The notes: generated by a model from the sequence alone, not told the origin. A stretch of 16,333 bases of DNA from Clostridia bacterium (GCA_017397695.1 JAFQIF010000136.1:1-16333), one strand, 5' to 3'; shown: positions 1-7,868, numbered from the stretch's first letter. Numbers and translations: made by a program.

Positions 1-1347
1 CAGCATGATCACATCGCCCGGGGCCGGCTGGCCACGGCGGACATGATCGCGCGGAGTCGCCGCGATGACGGCGCCCAGCTCCATGCGCTTGGCGACGAAG
101 CCCGGATGATAGTATTCCTGAACCTTGCCCGCAGCCAGACCGATCTGGTTGCCGTAGGAGGAATAGCCCTGCGCAGCGGTCGTGGTGATACGGCGCTGGG
201 GCAGCTTGCCCTGGCGGGTACGGGAATACGGTACGCGCGGATCACCCGCGCCGGTGATACGCATCGCCTGATAGACGTAGCTGCGGCCGGAGAGCGGATC
301 GCGGATCGCGCCGCCCAGACAGGTAGCCGCGCCGCCAAAGCCCTCAATCTCGGTCGGGTGGTTGTGGGTCTCGTTCTTGAACATGATGAGCCACGGCTCT
401 TCCTTGCCGTCCACGTTCGCAGTGACGACGATGGAGCACGCGTTGATCTCATCGGAGGCGTCCAGATCGTCCAGCTTGCCGATCTTCTTGAGCGCCTTCG
501 CGCCCAGGGTCGCCATGTCCATCAGCGAGACATCCTTCTTGCGCTCGCCGTACACATCCTTGCGCACGTCGATATACAGCTCATACGCCGCCTTGATCGG
601 CTCGGCAAACAGGCCGCTCTCAAACTCGAAATCATCGATCGCGGTCAGGAAGGTGGTGTGTCGGCAGTGATCGGACCAATAGGTATCGATCGCGCGCAGC
701 TCGGTAATAGACGGATCGCGCTTCTCGGTATCGCGGAAATAATCGCGGCAGAAGCACAGGTCCTCCGCGCTCATCGCCATGCCCATATTGCGCACCATAT
801 CGGTCAGCGCCTTATCACTCATGGTGATGAAGCCCTCGATCACAGCCACATCGGCCGGGATATCGGCCTGCATGGCCAGGGTTTCCGGCTTATCCATGGA
901 TGCGCGGCGCGCCTCAACCGGATTGATCAGATGGGCGGCAACGGCGTCCATCATCACGCGGGTCACCTGCGCGCCTTCAACGGCATACACCTTCGCGCAG
1001 ACAACCTTCGGGCGTGCCTCATTCGGGCTGAGCAGCTGCAGGCACTGGGCCGCACTGTCGGCGCGCTGGTCATACTGGCCCGGCAGATATTCGATCGCCA
1101 GCAGATGGGCGTCCATCTCCGGCAGGGTCTCGTCATACAAAACATCCACGTTCGGCTCGGAGAAGATGATACCCTTTGCTGCTTCCAGCGCAGTCTCGGA
1201 CACACCCTCAACGTCGTAGCGCTGGAAGATGCGCACGCGCTCAATCGCCTGCGTACCCAGCACCTCGCACAGCTCGCGGCAAAGCTGCTGCGCGGATACA
1301 TCATAACCCGGACGCTTCTCAGCATAAATTCTTCTAACCTGACTCAC
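1..1347 (-). CDS. purL: Phosphoribosylformylglycinamidine synthase, N-terminal part (3' end outside window)
   Basis: Cytoplasmic enzyme of de novo purine synthesis that converts FGAR, ATP and glutamine to FGAM. The first 449 codons are visible and the frame runs off the left edge. It starts at a GTG (MSQVRRIYAEKRPGYD) with the site GGAGGAGG eight bases upstream. YWSDHCRHTTF (residues 223-233) and ETHNHPTEIEGFGGAAT (from residue 326) are hallmarks of the synthase. The spacing and N-terminus match the long single-chain clostridial type of about 1,200-1,250 residues, so the AIR-synthase-like C-terminal half and the glutaminase domain should lie outside the window. It has its own sigma-A promoter and a leader of only about 60 nt, with no room for a guanine-type riboswitch. 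Neighbouring pur genes cannot be seen. Confidence 0.96.
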   Translation of the reverse strand, partial: MSQVRRIYAEKRPGYDVSAQQLCRELCEVLGTQAIERVRIFQRYDVEGVSETALEAAKGIIFSEPNVDVLYDETLPEMDAHLLAIEYLPGQYDQRADSAAQCLQLLSPNEARPKVVCAKVYAVEGAQVTRVMMDAVAAHLINPVEARRASMDKPETLAMQADIPADVAVIEGFITMSDKALTDMVRNMGMAMSAEDLCFCRDYFRDTEKRDPSITELRAIDTYWSDHCRHTTFLTAIDDFEFESGLFAEPIKAAYELYIDVRKDVYGERKKDVSLMDMATLGAKALKKIGKLDDLDASDEINACSIVVTANVDGKEEPWLIMFKNETHNHPTEIEGFGGAATCLGGAIRDPLSGRSYVYQAMRITGAGDPRVPYSRTRQGKLPQRRITTTAAQGYSSYGNQIGLAAGKVQEYYHPGFVAKRMELGAVIAATPRDHVRRGQPAPGDVIML

Positions 1348-1415
1348 GATAAATCCTCCTCCGTAATAAAAGCGGAAAATTCTCTTTACAATAAACAAAA
1401 GTGAGTACCATTTTT

Positions 1416-1444
1416 ATTATAGCATCAAAGATTGGTCATTGCAA
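1416..1444 (-). promoter_or_regulatory. Sigma-A promoter of purL
   Basis: On the minus strand there is a -35 TTGCAA (1439-1444), a 17-bp spacer and a -10 TATAAT (1416-1421) preceded by TGC, giving an extended -10. The transcript would start near 1409, about 60 nt before the purL GTG. No PurR box, riboswitch or terminator is seen between them. Confidence 0.8.
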
Positions 1445-1501
1445 TTGCTTTCCGATTCTTTTACCATCTGATACACGGAATCATTCGGAATGCGGCGAAC
1501 A

Positions 1502-1530
1502 TTGACAACAAACCCATCTTCCGATATCAT
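1502..1530 (+). promoter_or_regulatory. Sigma-A promoter of the TraX-family gene
   Basis: Perfect -35 TTGACA (1502-1507), 17-bp spacer and -10 TATCAT (1525-1530, five of six consensus bases). The -10 box lies inside the left arm of the 30-bp palindrome at 1523-1552. The expected start point (about 1537) is at the centre of that palindrome. Confidence 0.75.
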
Positions 1531-1552
1531 ATAGAAGCTTCTATATGATATC
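1523..1552. promoter_or_regulatory. Perfect 30-bp palindrome over -10/+1, likely operator
   Basis: The left arm GATATCATATAGAAG is followed directly by its exact reverse complement, 15 + 15 bp with no spacer and no mismatch. It covers the -10 box and predicted start point of the plus-strand promoter and ends seven bases before the ribosome binding site. A transcript starting near 1537 would contain only the right arm, so an RNA hairpin is unlikely. A dimeric repressor site on the DNA is the simpler reading. No regulator gene is adjacent, so the protein that binds is unknown. Confidence 0.6.
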
Positions 1553-1573
1553 AGAAGGAAAGGAGGGAGCATT

Positions 1574-2275
1574 TTGTCGTCGTTCTTGATTCGTCTGCTG
1601 GCGCTGATGTCCATGCTCATCGATCATGCAGGGCTGGCATTGTTTCCCTCCGTGGGGCTGTTCCGGTGTGTCGGTCGGCTCGCCTTTCCGCTTTATTGCT
1701 TTCTGATTGTACAGGGTTGCCGCCACACGCGCGATATCCGTGCCTACGCCAGGCGGCTCGCGCTGCTGGCAATCCTTTCGGAAATACCATTCGATCTGCT
1801 GATCTTTGGCCGCACCGCCAGTTTCGTGGAGCAGAATGTGCTCTTCTCCCTGCTGCTGGGGTTGATGGCCATCTATACTTCGGAACTGCTCAAAGCAAAG
1901 CCGTATTACGCACTGATGGCGAACATTTCTCTATGCTTGTGCGCCATGCTGGCCAATGTGAGTTATGGCTGGCTTTCAATCGCGCTGTGCCTGAGCATGC
2001 ATGCCGCTGGCAGCAGCAGGCTTCGCCTCGCCCTGCTGACCGGCGGTTCGCTTCTGCTCTATTCGCTCAGTCTGCTGCTTTCCGGCGTAGCAATAAGCTG
2101 GGTACTGGTGTCCCTCTGCGCGTTGTTTTCGCTCATTCCACTTCTGCTGTACAACGGCAAGCGCGGCGTACGCAATCCCCTATTCACGTTTTTGTTCTAC
2201 GCCGCTTATCCACTGCACATCATCCTTCTGCTGATTGTGCGCGCCATGCGCATCATTCCGCCGTACTTCTTTTAA
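1574..2275 (+). CDS. TraX-family polytopic membrane protein
   Basis: A 233-residue, very hydrophobic protein with several membrane segments. The N-terminal part (IRLLALMSMLIDHAGLALFP, then FRCVGRLAFPLYCFLIVQG and RHTRDIRAYARRLALLAILS with EIPFDLL) follows the TraX family pattern. In F plasmids TraX N-acetylates pilin. Chromosomal Firmicute members have no established role, and no conjugation genes are nearby, so no function is claimed. It starts at TTG, seven bases after AAAGGAGGG, with no better ATG. It is the only plus-strand gene here, has its own promoter overlapped by a perfect palindrome, and ends at a strong terminator. Confidence 0.85.
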   Translation: MSSFLIRLLALMSMLIDHAGLALFPSVGLFRCVGRLAFPLYCFLIVQGCRHTRDIRAYARRLALLAILSEIPFDLLIFGRTASFVEQNVLFSLLLGLMAIYTSELLKAKPYYALMANISLCLCAMLANVSYGWLSIALCLSMHAAGSSRLRLALLTGGSLLLYSLSLLLSGVAISWVLVSLCALFSLIPLLLYNGKRGVRNPLFTFLFYAAYPLHIILLLIVRAMRIIPPYFF

Positions 2276-2285
2276 TCCAAATCAA

Positions 2286-2332
2286 AAGGCTGCATGCCCG
2301 GCAAACCACCGGTTATGCAGCCTTAATTGTTT
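2286..2332. terminator. Bidirectional intrinsic terminator between traX-like gene and uppP
   Basis: Ten-bp stem AAGGCTGCAT (2286-2295) / ATGCAGCCTT (2315-2324), with an inner CCGG/CCGG pairing. On the plus strand it is followed by AATTGTTTTT. On the minus strand the stem runs into TTTTGATTT. It lies ten bases after the plus-strand stop and can also serve the convergent uppP transcript. Confidence 0.85.
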
Positions 2333-2338
2333 TTCCGC

Positions 2339-2413
2339 CTTTCGCGGCATAGCCGCGAAAGAATGGGGTTCGGGGACAATGTCCTCGAGCGGGGTTTGGG
2401 GCGGCAGCCCCAA
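2339..2413. repeat. Cluster of three GC-rich hairpins downstream of uppP
   Basis: Three separate inverted repeats: CTTTCGCGGC/GCCGCGAAAG with a 3-nt loop (2339-2361), GGAC-AAT-GTCC (2374-2384) and TTGGGGC/GCCCCAA with a 4-nt loop (2396-2413). None has a T-tract directly behind it. The GGGACAATGTCC core recurs, inverted, just upstream of uppP near 3319-3330. The look is that of an interspersed REP-like palindromic element. It would form a folded 3' end on the uppP transcript. Confidence 0.55.
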
Positions 2414-2433
2414 CGTCTTCCTCTGTTTCCCCG

Positions 2434-3276
2434 TCACTTCACCAGGAAATACAGCGCCACAAGCGCGCCCAAGATGATGCGATACCATCCGAAGGCCGTG
2501 AAGCTGTGCTTCTTGATATAGCCGATAAACGTCTTGATCGCCACGACGGACACGACGAACGCCGTCACGCAGCCCACCAGCAAAATTAGCAGCTCTGTAC
2601 CGGTGAATGCAAGGCCAAACTTGAGCACCTTGAGCAGGCTCGCGCCGGCCATTGTCGGAATGGCGAGGAAGAAACTGAACTCGCTGGCCGCTGCGCGGGA
2701 GCAGCCCATGAGCACGCCGCCCAGAATCGTCGCGCCGGAGCGGCTGGTGCCCGGCACCAGAGAGAGCACCTGGAACAGGCCGATGAGCAGCGCCATGCGC
2801 ATGTCGATCAGCTCGACGCTCTGGATACGTGCGCGCCTGCCCGCATTCTGCCTGCGCTCAATCAGGATGAATGCTACGCCGTACACGACCAGCATCGCAG
2901 CCACAACAGGCGCGGTATGCAGGTGCACATCCATCCAATCGTCAAACGGGATGCCGACAAGCGCACTGGGCAGAATCGCTACGACGACCTTGATCCACAG
3001 GTTGACCGTATCCATACGCAGCCAGGAGAATACGCCTTCGCCCTTTACGCCCCTTTTGAACGGCCAGAGCTTGGGAAAATACAATACCACAACCGCGAGG
3101 ATTGCGCCCAACTGGATGACAACGTTGAACATCTCCTTGAATGCATCGCTCATCTGCAGCCGGATGAATTCGTCGAGCAGGATCATGTGTCCTGTCGAGC
3201 TGATGGGCAGCCACTCTGTGACGCCCTCGACCACGCCAAAGAGCACGGCCTTCATGGTTTCGAAAAACAGATTCAT
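2434..3276 (-). CDS. uppP: Undecaprenyl-diphosphatase (BacA/UppP)
   Basis: Integral membrane phosphatase that dephosphorylates undecaprenyl pyrophosphate, recycling the lipid carrier for peptidoglycan and other wall polymers; extra copies give bacitracin tolerance. The 280 residues are the normal family length. The signature EGVTEWLPISSTGH (17-30) carries the catalytic-site Glu17, Glu21 and His30 at the same numbers as in E. coli BacA. The second motif PGTSRSGAT begins at residue 175, with the conserved Arg179. The start MNLFFETMKAV was chosen because AAGAAAGG lies just upstream; a 16-residue upstream extension (MSLPGILG...) would come from the hairpin repeat. No clear promoter is visible, so it may be read from the DUF2461 gene upstream. 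Confidence 0.96.
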   Translation of the reverse strand: MNLFFETMKAVLFGVVEGVTEWLPISSTGHMILLDEFIRLQMSDAFKEMFNVVIQLGAILAVVVLYFPKLWPFKRGVKGEGVFSWLRMDTVNLWIKVVVAILPSALVGIPFDDWMDVHLHTAPVVAAMLVVYGVAFILIERRQNAGRRARIQSVELIDMRMALLIGLFQVLSLVPGTSRSGATILGGVLMGCSRAAASEFSFFLAIPTMAGASLLKVLKFGLAFTGTELLILLVGCVTAFVVSVVAIKTFIGYIKKHSFTAFGWYRIILGALVALYFLVK

Positions 3277-3290
3277 TGACAACCTTTCTT

Positions 3291-3333
3291 GGGGACGCTG
3301 TCCCAAAATCCCTGGCAGAGACATTGTCCCTGC
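3291..3333. repeat. Paired GGGAC...GTCCC hairpins in the uppP leader
   Basis: Two small inverted repeats lie between uppP and the DUF2461 gene: GGGAC-GCT-GTCCC (3292-3304) and, read on the minus strand, GCAGGGAC-AAT-GTCTCTGC (3315-3333, eight pairs with one G-U). The second shares the GGGACAATGTC core of the element at 2373-2384 in inverted orientation. They end about ten bases before the uppP ribosome binding site and have no T-tract, so they look like a repeat element rather than a terminator. Confidence 0.5.
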
Positions 3334-3385
3334 ACCCTTCTTTGCTTCGTACCAGTTTTAAGCAGCCATGCAGGCGCGGAGAGGA

Positions 3386-4183
3386 TTAAAACTCGAAATC
3401 CTCCGCGCTGCGCACAATGACCTTCGTGGGGATGTCTGCCAGCTTCGCCGCCTCGCGCTGCTGCGCTTCCTTTTCGCGCGCCTGCTGTTCCTGTGCGTAT
3501 TCCGCCTGCGCACGCATACGCTGCATCAGCTGATGCAGCGGCGCCATCGCCGCCAGATCTCGCGCGAGAATATCTGCCATCTCGTGCGTGAAGAGCGCTT
3601 TCCACTCTGCCTGCGTACCGTTATGCTCAATGCCGAATCCCTTTTTCACATACAGGAAGCGCAGATCATCGGGCACATCGTCCGGCACGGCAATCTTCTT
3701 GTAGCTATCGCCGTAGATATCGAACGCTTCGCAGATGCGCGATACAGCAAACGCCTCGCGCACAGTCTCCGGATTCCTGCGGATTTCCAGTCTCAGCGCA
3801 TCCATCAGCGGCTTATCCGTAGCATAGCAGCCGCAGCCCCAGGAAAGCCAATCCGGTCCAAACCCCCACCACATGCCAAAGCCCTCGCTTCGGCTCTCGC
3901 CGGGATATCGCCAGCCGAGCCAGACGTGATCGCGGAACGGAGATTTGTCCTTGGTAAATCGCGTGTCGCGGCGGATGCGCGACATTGTGCGTCCCGGCCT
4001 CGTATCCAGCCGGGAATCGATGATCTGCACCACCGGCGTCATCTCATCGCTGAGCAGGCGCAGCGGCGCTTTCACGTGTTTCTCGTAGCGCTCCCTGTTC
4101 TGCTCGTAAAACGTCTGATTGTTATTAAACCGGATGTCCTGAAGAAAATCCAGCGCATCCTGCGTAAAGCCCTCGAACACCAT
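3386..4183 (-). CDS. DUF2461 family protein
   Basis: A 265-residue soluble protein of the DUF2461/TIGR02453 family, whose biochemical role is not established. The opening FEGFTQDALDFLQDIRFNNN and the following FYEQNRERYEKHVKAPL are the family signature. RDTRFTKDKSPFRDH and the Trp/Gly-rich GFGMWWGFGPDWLSWGCG also fit. The last ~55 residues (about 215-250) are a Gln/Glu/Ala-rich segment likely to form a helix or coiled coil. The start is the ATG with AAGGAGGAAGT directly upstream; a six-residue longer reading has no ribosome site. It has its own extended -10 promoter and stands 109 bp before uppP, with which it may be cotranscribed. Confidence 0.85.
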   Translation of the reverse strand: MVFEGFTQDALDFLQDIRFNNNQTFYEQNRERYEKHVKAPLRLLSDEMTPVVQIIDSRLDTRPGRTMSRIRRDTRFTKDKSPFRDHVWLGWRYPGESRSEGFGMWWGFGPDWLSWGCGCYATDKPLMDALRLEIRRNPETVREAFAVSRICEAFDIYGDSYKKIAVPDDVPDDLRFLYVKKGFGIEHNGTQAEWKALFTHEMADILARDLAAMAPLHQLMQRMRAQAEYAQEQQAREKEAQQREAAKLADIPTKVIVRSAEDFEF

Positions 4184-4204
4184 ACTTCCTCCTTGTCGCA
4201 TGAC

Positions 4205-4210
4205 ATTATA
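4205..4210 (-). promoter_or_regulatory. Extended -10 promoter of the DUF2461 gene
   Basis: TATAAT preceded by TGA (TGnTATAAT) on the minus strand. The -35 at 17 bp (TGTACT) is poor, as is common for extended -10 promoters. The leader would be only about 15 nt and consists mostly of the ribosome binding site. Confidence 0.65.
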
Positions 4211-4248
4211 TCATGCAGCGCAGCAAAAGTACACGCTCTGCAACAAGA

Positions 4249-4278
4249 AAAACCGCCGGATTGCTCCGGCGGTTTTTT
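4249..4278. terminator. Bidirectional intrinsic terminator after the 762-residue surface protein gene
   Basis: Perfect 12-bp stem AAAACCGCCGGA (4249-4260) / TCCGGCGGTTTT (4265-4276) with the 4-nt loop TTGC. Runs of T follow on both strands. It lies about 30 bases past the minus-strand stop at 4309. Confidence 0.93.
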
Positions 4279-4308
4279 CTTCATTTCATGGAATTACTCG
4301 TCATCGGA

Positions 4309-6597
4309 TTACTCGAAGAGATCCTCATCGTCATAGTCCTCGCCATCGGCAAAGTCTTCAACGAAATCGTCTTCCTCTTCCGGCTTGGCCTTCTTCTTGC
4401 CGAAGAGGAAGCCCTTCTTCTGCTTCTTCATTGGCTTGATTTCGTCCTTCTTCTTGCCGCCCTTGGCATACTTGTCCTCGCGCGGCTCCTGCTGGCGGAT
4501 TTCTTCAATCTGTTCGCGGTTCAGGCGAATCGTCTGCTGTGCGCCCTCCGGAGCGATTTCCTCAATCTGCGGCGCATCTGCAAACAGATCGGCCACCTTA
4601 TGAACCGGCGTCACATCGGCTTCATCCTTCGCGATCTTCGCAGCCTTCATGGATGCGCTCTCTTCCGCCTTCGTCACCTCATTGGCAAGGCCGCCGAAGA
4701 TACGGGTCTGAGAATCATCCACCTTGCCCTGCGCAATGAATTCCGGGCGCTGATCGACCGGCACAACGCGCAGCGTCTCATCGGTCGGCACAGGGGCTGC
4801 CGTGCGGCGGCGTCGGTTTTCCTCGTGCTCAAGCCTGACCATCGCGTCACGCGCAGGCGTTTCGGATTCCTCCTCAACCTTCTCGGTCAATTCGTCGGCA
4901 GGAACGATCGGCTCGTCCTTTGCCTCAGCCGGCGACGCTTCCTTCTTTGCGGCAGCCTGCGGCCTGCGGCGGCGGGCAACGCCTCTGTGATTGCGCACAT
5001 CCGGCGTCAGCTCGATGGTATCAATCGCCTGAGCCATGCGTTTCCTGCGCTTGGCGCTCGTCACGCCGCTTACGCCCAGCACAGCCAGCAGCAGCGCAGC
5101 CAGCACGCCCGCCACGCTGTAAAGCACGACGGGATCCACCTTCTCGGCGATAATCTCGCCCAGCGTCGGGGCCGGGGTCGCAGTCGGCACAGGAGTCGGC
5201 GTCGGCGGCACAGGAGTCGGCGTCGGCACAGCGGTCGGCGTCGGGGTTGGCGCCACATAGGTCAGCTGAATGATATTGGATTCGTAAGAGCGGGCGTTGC
5301 CGTCCGCGTCGTTGCCCTTGACGACAAACTGGAACTTTCCGGCAATGCTCGTCTCCAGATCGAAGACCATCGTGCGGCTCTCACCCGCGGGAAGGGACGG
5401 AATCTTGGCGACAGTCGTACCCGCCTGCTCGACGGTCAGCGTCGCTGCGTCAGTTTCGCCCACATTCTCCACCACGATGCCAAAGCGTACAACCGCCGGC
5501 TCGCTATGGATGACGGTCTGCGCCGCATCCGCATAAACATTGAGCACCAGCGCACGGGAAGCATCCTGCGTGGTTACATTCACCGCACTGGACACCACAG
5601 CGACAGCCTCTCCATTGCTGTCCGTACCGGAAACGCTCGCCGTCAGCGCGGTATCCTCGCTGACAACGCACTCAACTTCCTTTTCAAAGGAAGCACCTGC
5701 CGCCAGCTCCACGCCGGAGAACGCCTCCGTTCCGTCGCTGAGCAGCGCCTTGAGGTTCGAATACGTGCTGTTTCCGGTATTCTTGATCTGAACCTGAAGG
5801 GCGACCTTTTCGCCCGGATAGACATCCTGCGCATTCTCTGCTGTGAGATAGACCTCCAGGCCATCCTCCGCAACGGTGATGGTCTTGCGGGCCATATCGG
5901 AGATGGTCAGCTTCTTGGTGGAATCCGCCGCCTGATAGGTCACCGAAGGCTTGCTCACCAGTTCCTTCTTGCCCATGGTGAAGGTATCCGTGATGGTCAC
6001 CTTCTCGCCCACAGACAGCGCCGGCTGCGCCAGCTCTTCCTTGGAGACACTTTCGTTCTTGATCACGATATTGCGCAGTTCCACATTACCCGTGTTGGAC
6101 AGCGTGTAGGCAACCGTTACCTGCTGCCCTTCGCGCGCGCTGACCGGAGAAACGCTGTAGGTTGCCGTCAGCTGCGGCGCGGCCTCCTCGGTCTGGATCG
6201 TGACCGGCACCGTGCGTGTCGCCACCTTGGGACCATCGCCGGTATCGACCATGTACTGGATATAGTACTTGATCTTGCCGTTTTCAATCTGGTCCTTTGT
6301 GACATGCCACTTGCCGGTATAGGTCACGCTCTGCTCACCCTTGAGCCCGCTGTATTTTTCAACAGAAATGCCCTCCGGATTGAACAGCGTAATCTCATCA
6401 GGCATGTCCGTCTGGCTGCTGTTGTAGATCTTGATGGTAATGGATACATCCTGCTCGGAGATCACAGACTGCGGTTCGCTCAGCGACGACACGCGGATCG
6501 GATCCGCGTCCGCAGACGCATAGGCGGCCACGGCCAGCATCAGCACGGCCAGCAGGGTCGCGATTCCAAGCCGGAAGCCTTTCAAGCGCTTGTCCAT
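4309..6597 (-). CDS. Exported single-pass protein with CARDB/Ig-like repeats and charged cytoplasmic tail
   Basis: The 762 residues read as: signal peptide (1-30, KRLKGFRLGIATLLAVLMLA); four beta-rich extracellular modules of about 100 residues (roughly 35-135, 140-240, 248-342, 350-447). These modules share the pattern of CARDB/DUF11-type domains, for example YTLSNTGNVELRNIVI and VQIKNTGNSTYSNL. Next come a Thr-Pro linker (450-478), one membrane helix (about 489-511, stopped by KRRKR) and a 250-residue cytoplasmic tail. The tail is disordered-looking, Lys-rich at 704-738 and then acidic to the end (EEEDDFVEDFADGEDYDDED). No catalytic motif or LPXTG signal is seen and the family is not recognised. 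It has a consensus promoter and strong terminator of its own. The ATG has no good ribosome site (GGGAGGAAAGGG is ~35 bases away), so the start is the least certain point. Confidence 0.8.
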   Translation of the reverse strand: MDKRLKGFRLGIATLLAVLMLAVAAYASADADPIRVSSLSEPQSVISEQDVSITIKIYNSSQTDMPDEITLFNPEGISVEKYSGLKGEQSVTYTGKWHVTKDQIENGKIKYYIQYMVDTGDGPKVATRTVPVTIQTEEAAPQLTATYSVSPVSAREGQQVTVAYTLSNTGNVELRNIVIKNESVSKEELAQPALSVGEKVTITDTFTMGKKELVSKPSVTYQAADSTKKLTISDMARKTITVAEDGLEVYLTAENAQDVYPGEKVALQVQIKNTGNSTYSNLKALLSDGTEAFSGVELAAGASFEKEVECVVSEDTALTASVSGTDSNGEAVAVVSSAVNVTTQDASRALVLNVYADAAQTVIHSEPAVVRFGIVVENVGETDAATLTVEQAGTTVAKIPSLPAGESRTMVFDLETSIAGKFQFVVKGNDADGNARSYESNIIQLTYVAPTPTPTAVPTPTPVPPTPTPVPTATPAPTLGEIIAEKVDPVVLYSVAGVLAALLLAVLGVSGVTSAKRRKRMAQAIDTIELTPDVRNHRGVARRRRPQAAAKKEASPAEAKDEPIVPADELTEKVEEESETPARDAMVRLEHEENRRRRTAAPVPTDETLRVVPVDQRPEFIAQGKVDDSQTRIFGGLANEVTKAEESASMKAAKIAKDEADVTPVHKVADLFADAPQIEEIAPEGAQQTIRLNREQIEEIRQQEPREDKYAKGGKKKDEIKPMKKQKKGFLFGKKKAKPEEEDDFVEDFADGEDYDDEDLFE

Positions 6598-6698
6598 TCT
6601 TACGTTCAGGGCCGGAATATTTCCAACCCTTTCCTCCCTTCTCCGGCAGAAGCATCCGCCGATCTATGTCGAAAGCGTACACAAACCCACTTTGGTTT

Positions 6699-6727
6699 AT
6701 TGTATTCTATTCACGCGCATCTGTCAA
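6699..6727 (-). promoter_or_regulatory. Sigma-A promoter of the surface protein gene
   Basis: TTGACA (6722-6727), 17-bp spacer, TACAAT (6699-6704) on the minus strand. It sits between the spmB stop and the surface protein gene and gives a leader of about 95 nt. No terminator separates it from spmB. Confidence 0.85.
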
Positions 6728-6752
6728 GTCCGGTCGAATTTTGTCAGTCATT

Positions 6753-7256
6753 TCATACGCAGAGTGCAGCTGCCAGCACGCCCGCTGCATAGGCGATCAG
6801 CGCAACGGGAACGGTATATCCGCTTTTCTTAAGGCCTGCCGCACCCATATACAGCGAGCCGGTAAAAAACACCGTTTCGCTCGCGCCGCTGATCACGCAG
6901 ACCAGCCTCGCTGCGCGGCTGTCTGCGCCGCAAAGGCGCATCACATCCTGCACGGCGGCCAGAGCAGCCGAGCCGGAGAGCGGCCGCAGCAGCACCACGC
7001 CCGCCGCCTCTTGCGGCAGACCAAAAAGCGAAAAAAGCGGAGCAAGAATCCCCTCCAGCATGCCAAGCACGCCCGTCTGGCGCAGCAGCGAAGCAGCCGT
7101 CAGCGCCGCGCACAGATACGGTACCATTTCCAGCAGCGTGACAAGCCCCTCCTTTGCCCCGCGGACAAAGGCGTCGTACACATCGACGCGCGCGCGCAGG
7201 CCGCACAGCAGCGCCAGCACGACGAGGCTTGGCAATAGATAAGACGAATCAATCAT
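6753..7256 (-). CDS. spmB: Spore maturation protein B
   Basis: A 167-residue membrane protein with a nucleoside-recognition/gate-type fold. With SpmA it is needed for proper dehydration of the spore core in Bacillus subtilis. Family-typical segments are AFVRGAKEGLVTLLEMVPYL and LRPLSGSAAL, then GADSRAARLVCVISGASETVFF and TGSLYMGAAGLKKSGY. Length fits the family (about 170-178). The start is the ATG with AAGGAG upstream, overlapping the last eight bases of spmA, so the two are translationally coupled. A 13-residue longer reading has no support. Confidence 0.94.
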   Translation of the reverse strand: MIDSSYLLPSLVVLALLCGLRARVDVYDAFVRGAKEGLVTLLEMVPYLCAALTAASLLRQTGVLGMLEGILAPLFSLFGLPQEAAGVVLLRPLSGSAALAAVQDVMRLCGADSRAARLVCVISGASETVFFTGSLYMGAAGLKKSGYTVPVALIAYAAGVLAAALCV

Positions 7257-7833
7257 GTCGTTTGCTCCTTGATGCAAAGAATTTGCACAGCACAATTCCT
7301 GTCAGCGCTGCCGCAGCGGTGGAAACCAGCGTGGGCAGCACAATATCCGCCGGGCGCGCTGCGCCTCCGATTTGCCGCAGCGCGATCATCGTCGTAGGCA
7401 GAAGCTGCACAGAGCACATATTGAGCACGAGAAACAGCGCCATCGCATCGCTCATGCGTTCATTGTTTCCATTTGCCTTCGCCATTGTCTTCATCGCGCG
7501 CAGGCCCGACGGCGTCGCCGCGCCGCCCATGCCCAGCAGATCCGCCGCGAGATTCACGCAGATATCGTCCATCGCCCGCTCTTCGCCCAGCTCAAAACGA
7601 AAGAGCCGAAACAGCGGCCGCCGCATAGCCGCAGCAATCGCCGCTGTCACGCCGCTCTCGCGCAGGATGCCCAGCAGCCCGCCAAAGAACGCATACGCGC
7701 CTGCCATATTCAGACAGAAAGAGATTGCCTCCGTGCCGCCGGATAGAAGCGCTTCCTGCGCGCCGGAAATATCCCCGACCATTGCCGCCGCCAGCACGCC
7801 TGCAAGCAGCATGGCGCAAAACACGCAATTCAT
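7249..7833 (-). CDS. spmA: Spore maturation protein A
   Basis: A 194-residue membrane protein, partner of SpmB in spore core dehydration. Recognisable segments are the N-terminal membrane stretch, LSGGTEAISFCLNMAGAYAFFGG, then NLAADLLGMGGAATPSGLRAM and ALFLVLNMCSVQLLPTTMIALR. The start MNCVFCAM has GGGGTGAT just upstream. Sporulation genes are usually read by a mother-cell or forespore sigma factor. CATACGAT at 7850-7857 on the minus strand resembles a sigma-E/G -10 box, but no matching ATA-type -35 is seen and the leader would be very short. No sigma-A promoter is visible either. Confidence 0.94.
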   Translation of the reverse strand: MNCVFCAMLLAGVLAAAMVGDISGAQEALLSGGTEAISFCLNMAGAYAFFGGLLGILRESGVTAAIAAAMRRPLFRLFRFELGEERAMDDICVNLAADLLGMGGAATPSGLRAMKTMAKANGNNERMSDAMALFLVLNMCSVQLLPTTMIALRQIGGAARPADIVLPTLVSTAAAALTGIVLCKFFASRSKRHD

Positions 7834-7868
7834 CCTATCACCCCGCGCAATCGTATGAGTAGGGCAAG

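Noticed and set aside
43..1404. Long plus-strand reading frame opposite purL
   Set aside because: It is antisense to the clearly recognisable PurL, is rich in Arg/His/Ala, and has no family motif or ribosome site. It is a by-product of GC-biased codon use.
6598..6640. Short TTG-initiated leader frame behind GGGAGGAAAGGG before the surface protein gene
   Set aside because: It is only six codons ending at TGA, with no terminator or composition bias. It was kept only as a reason to doubt the exact start of the downstream gene.
4213..6792. 859-codon plus-strand reading frame opposite the surface protein gene
   Set aside because: It runs through a strong terminator and is antisense to a gene with signal peptide, domains, promoter and terminator. 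Its composition (Arg/His/Leu-rich) is typical of a shadow frame.
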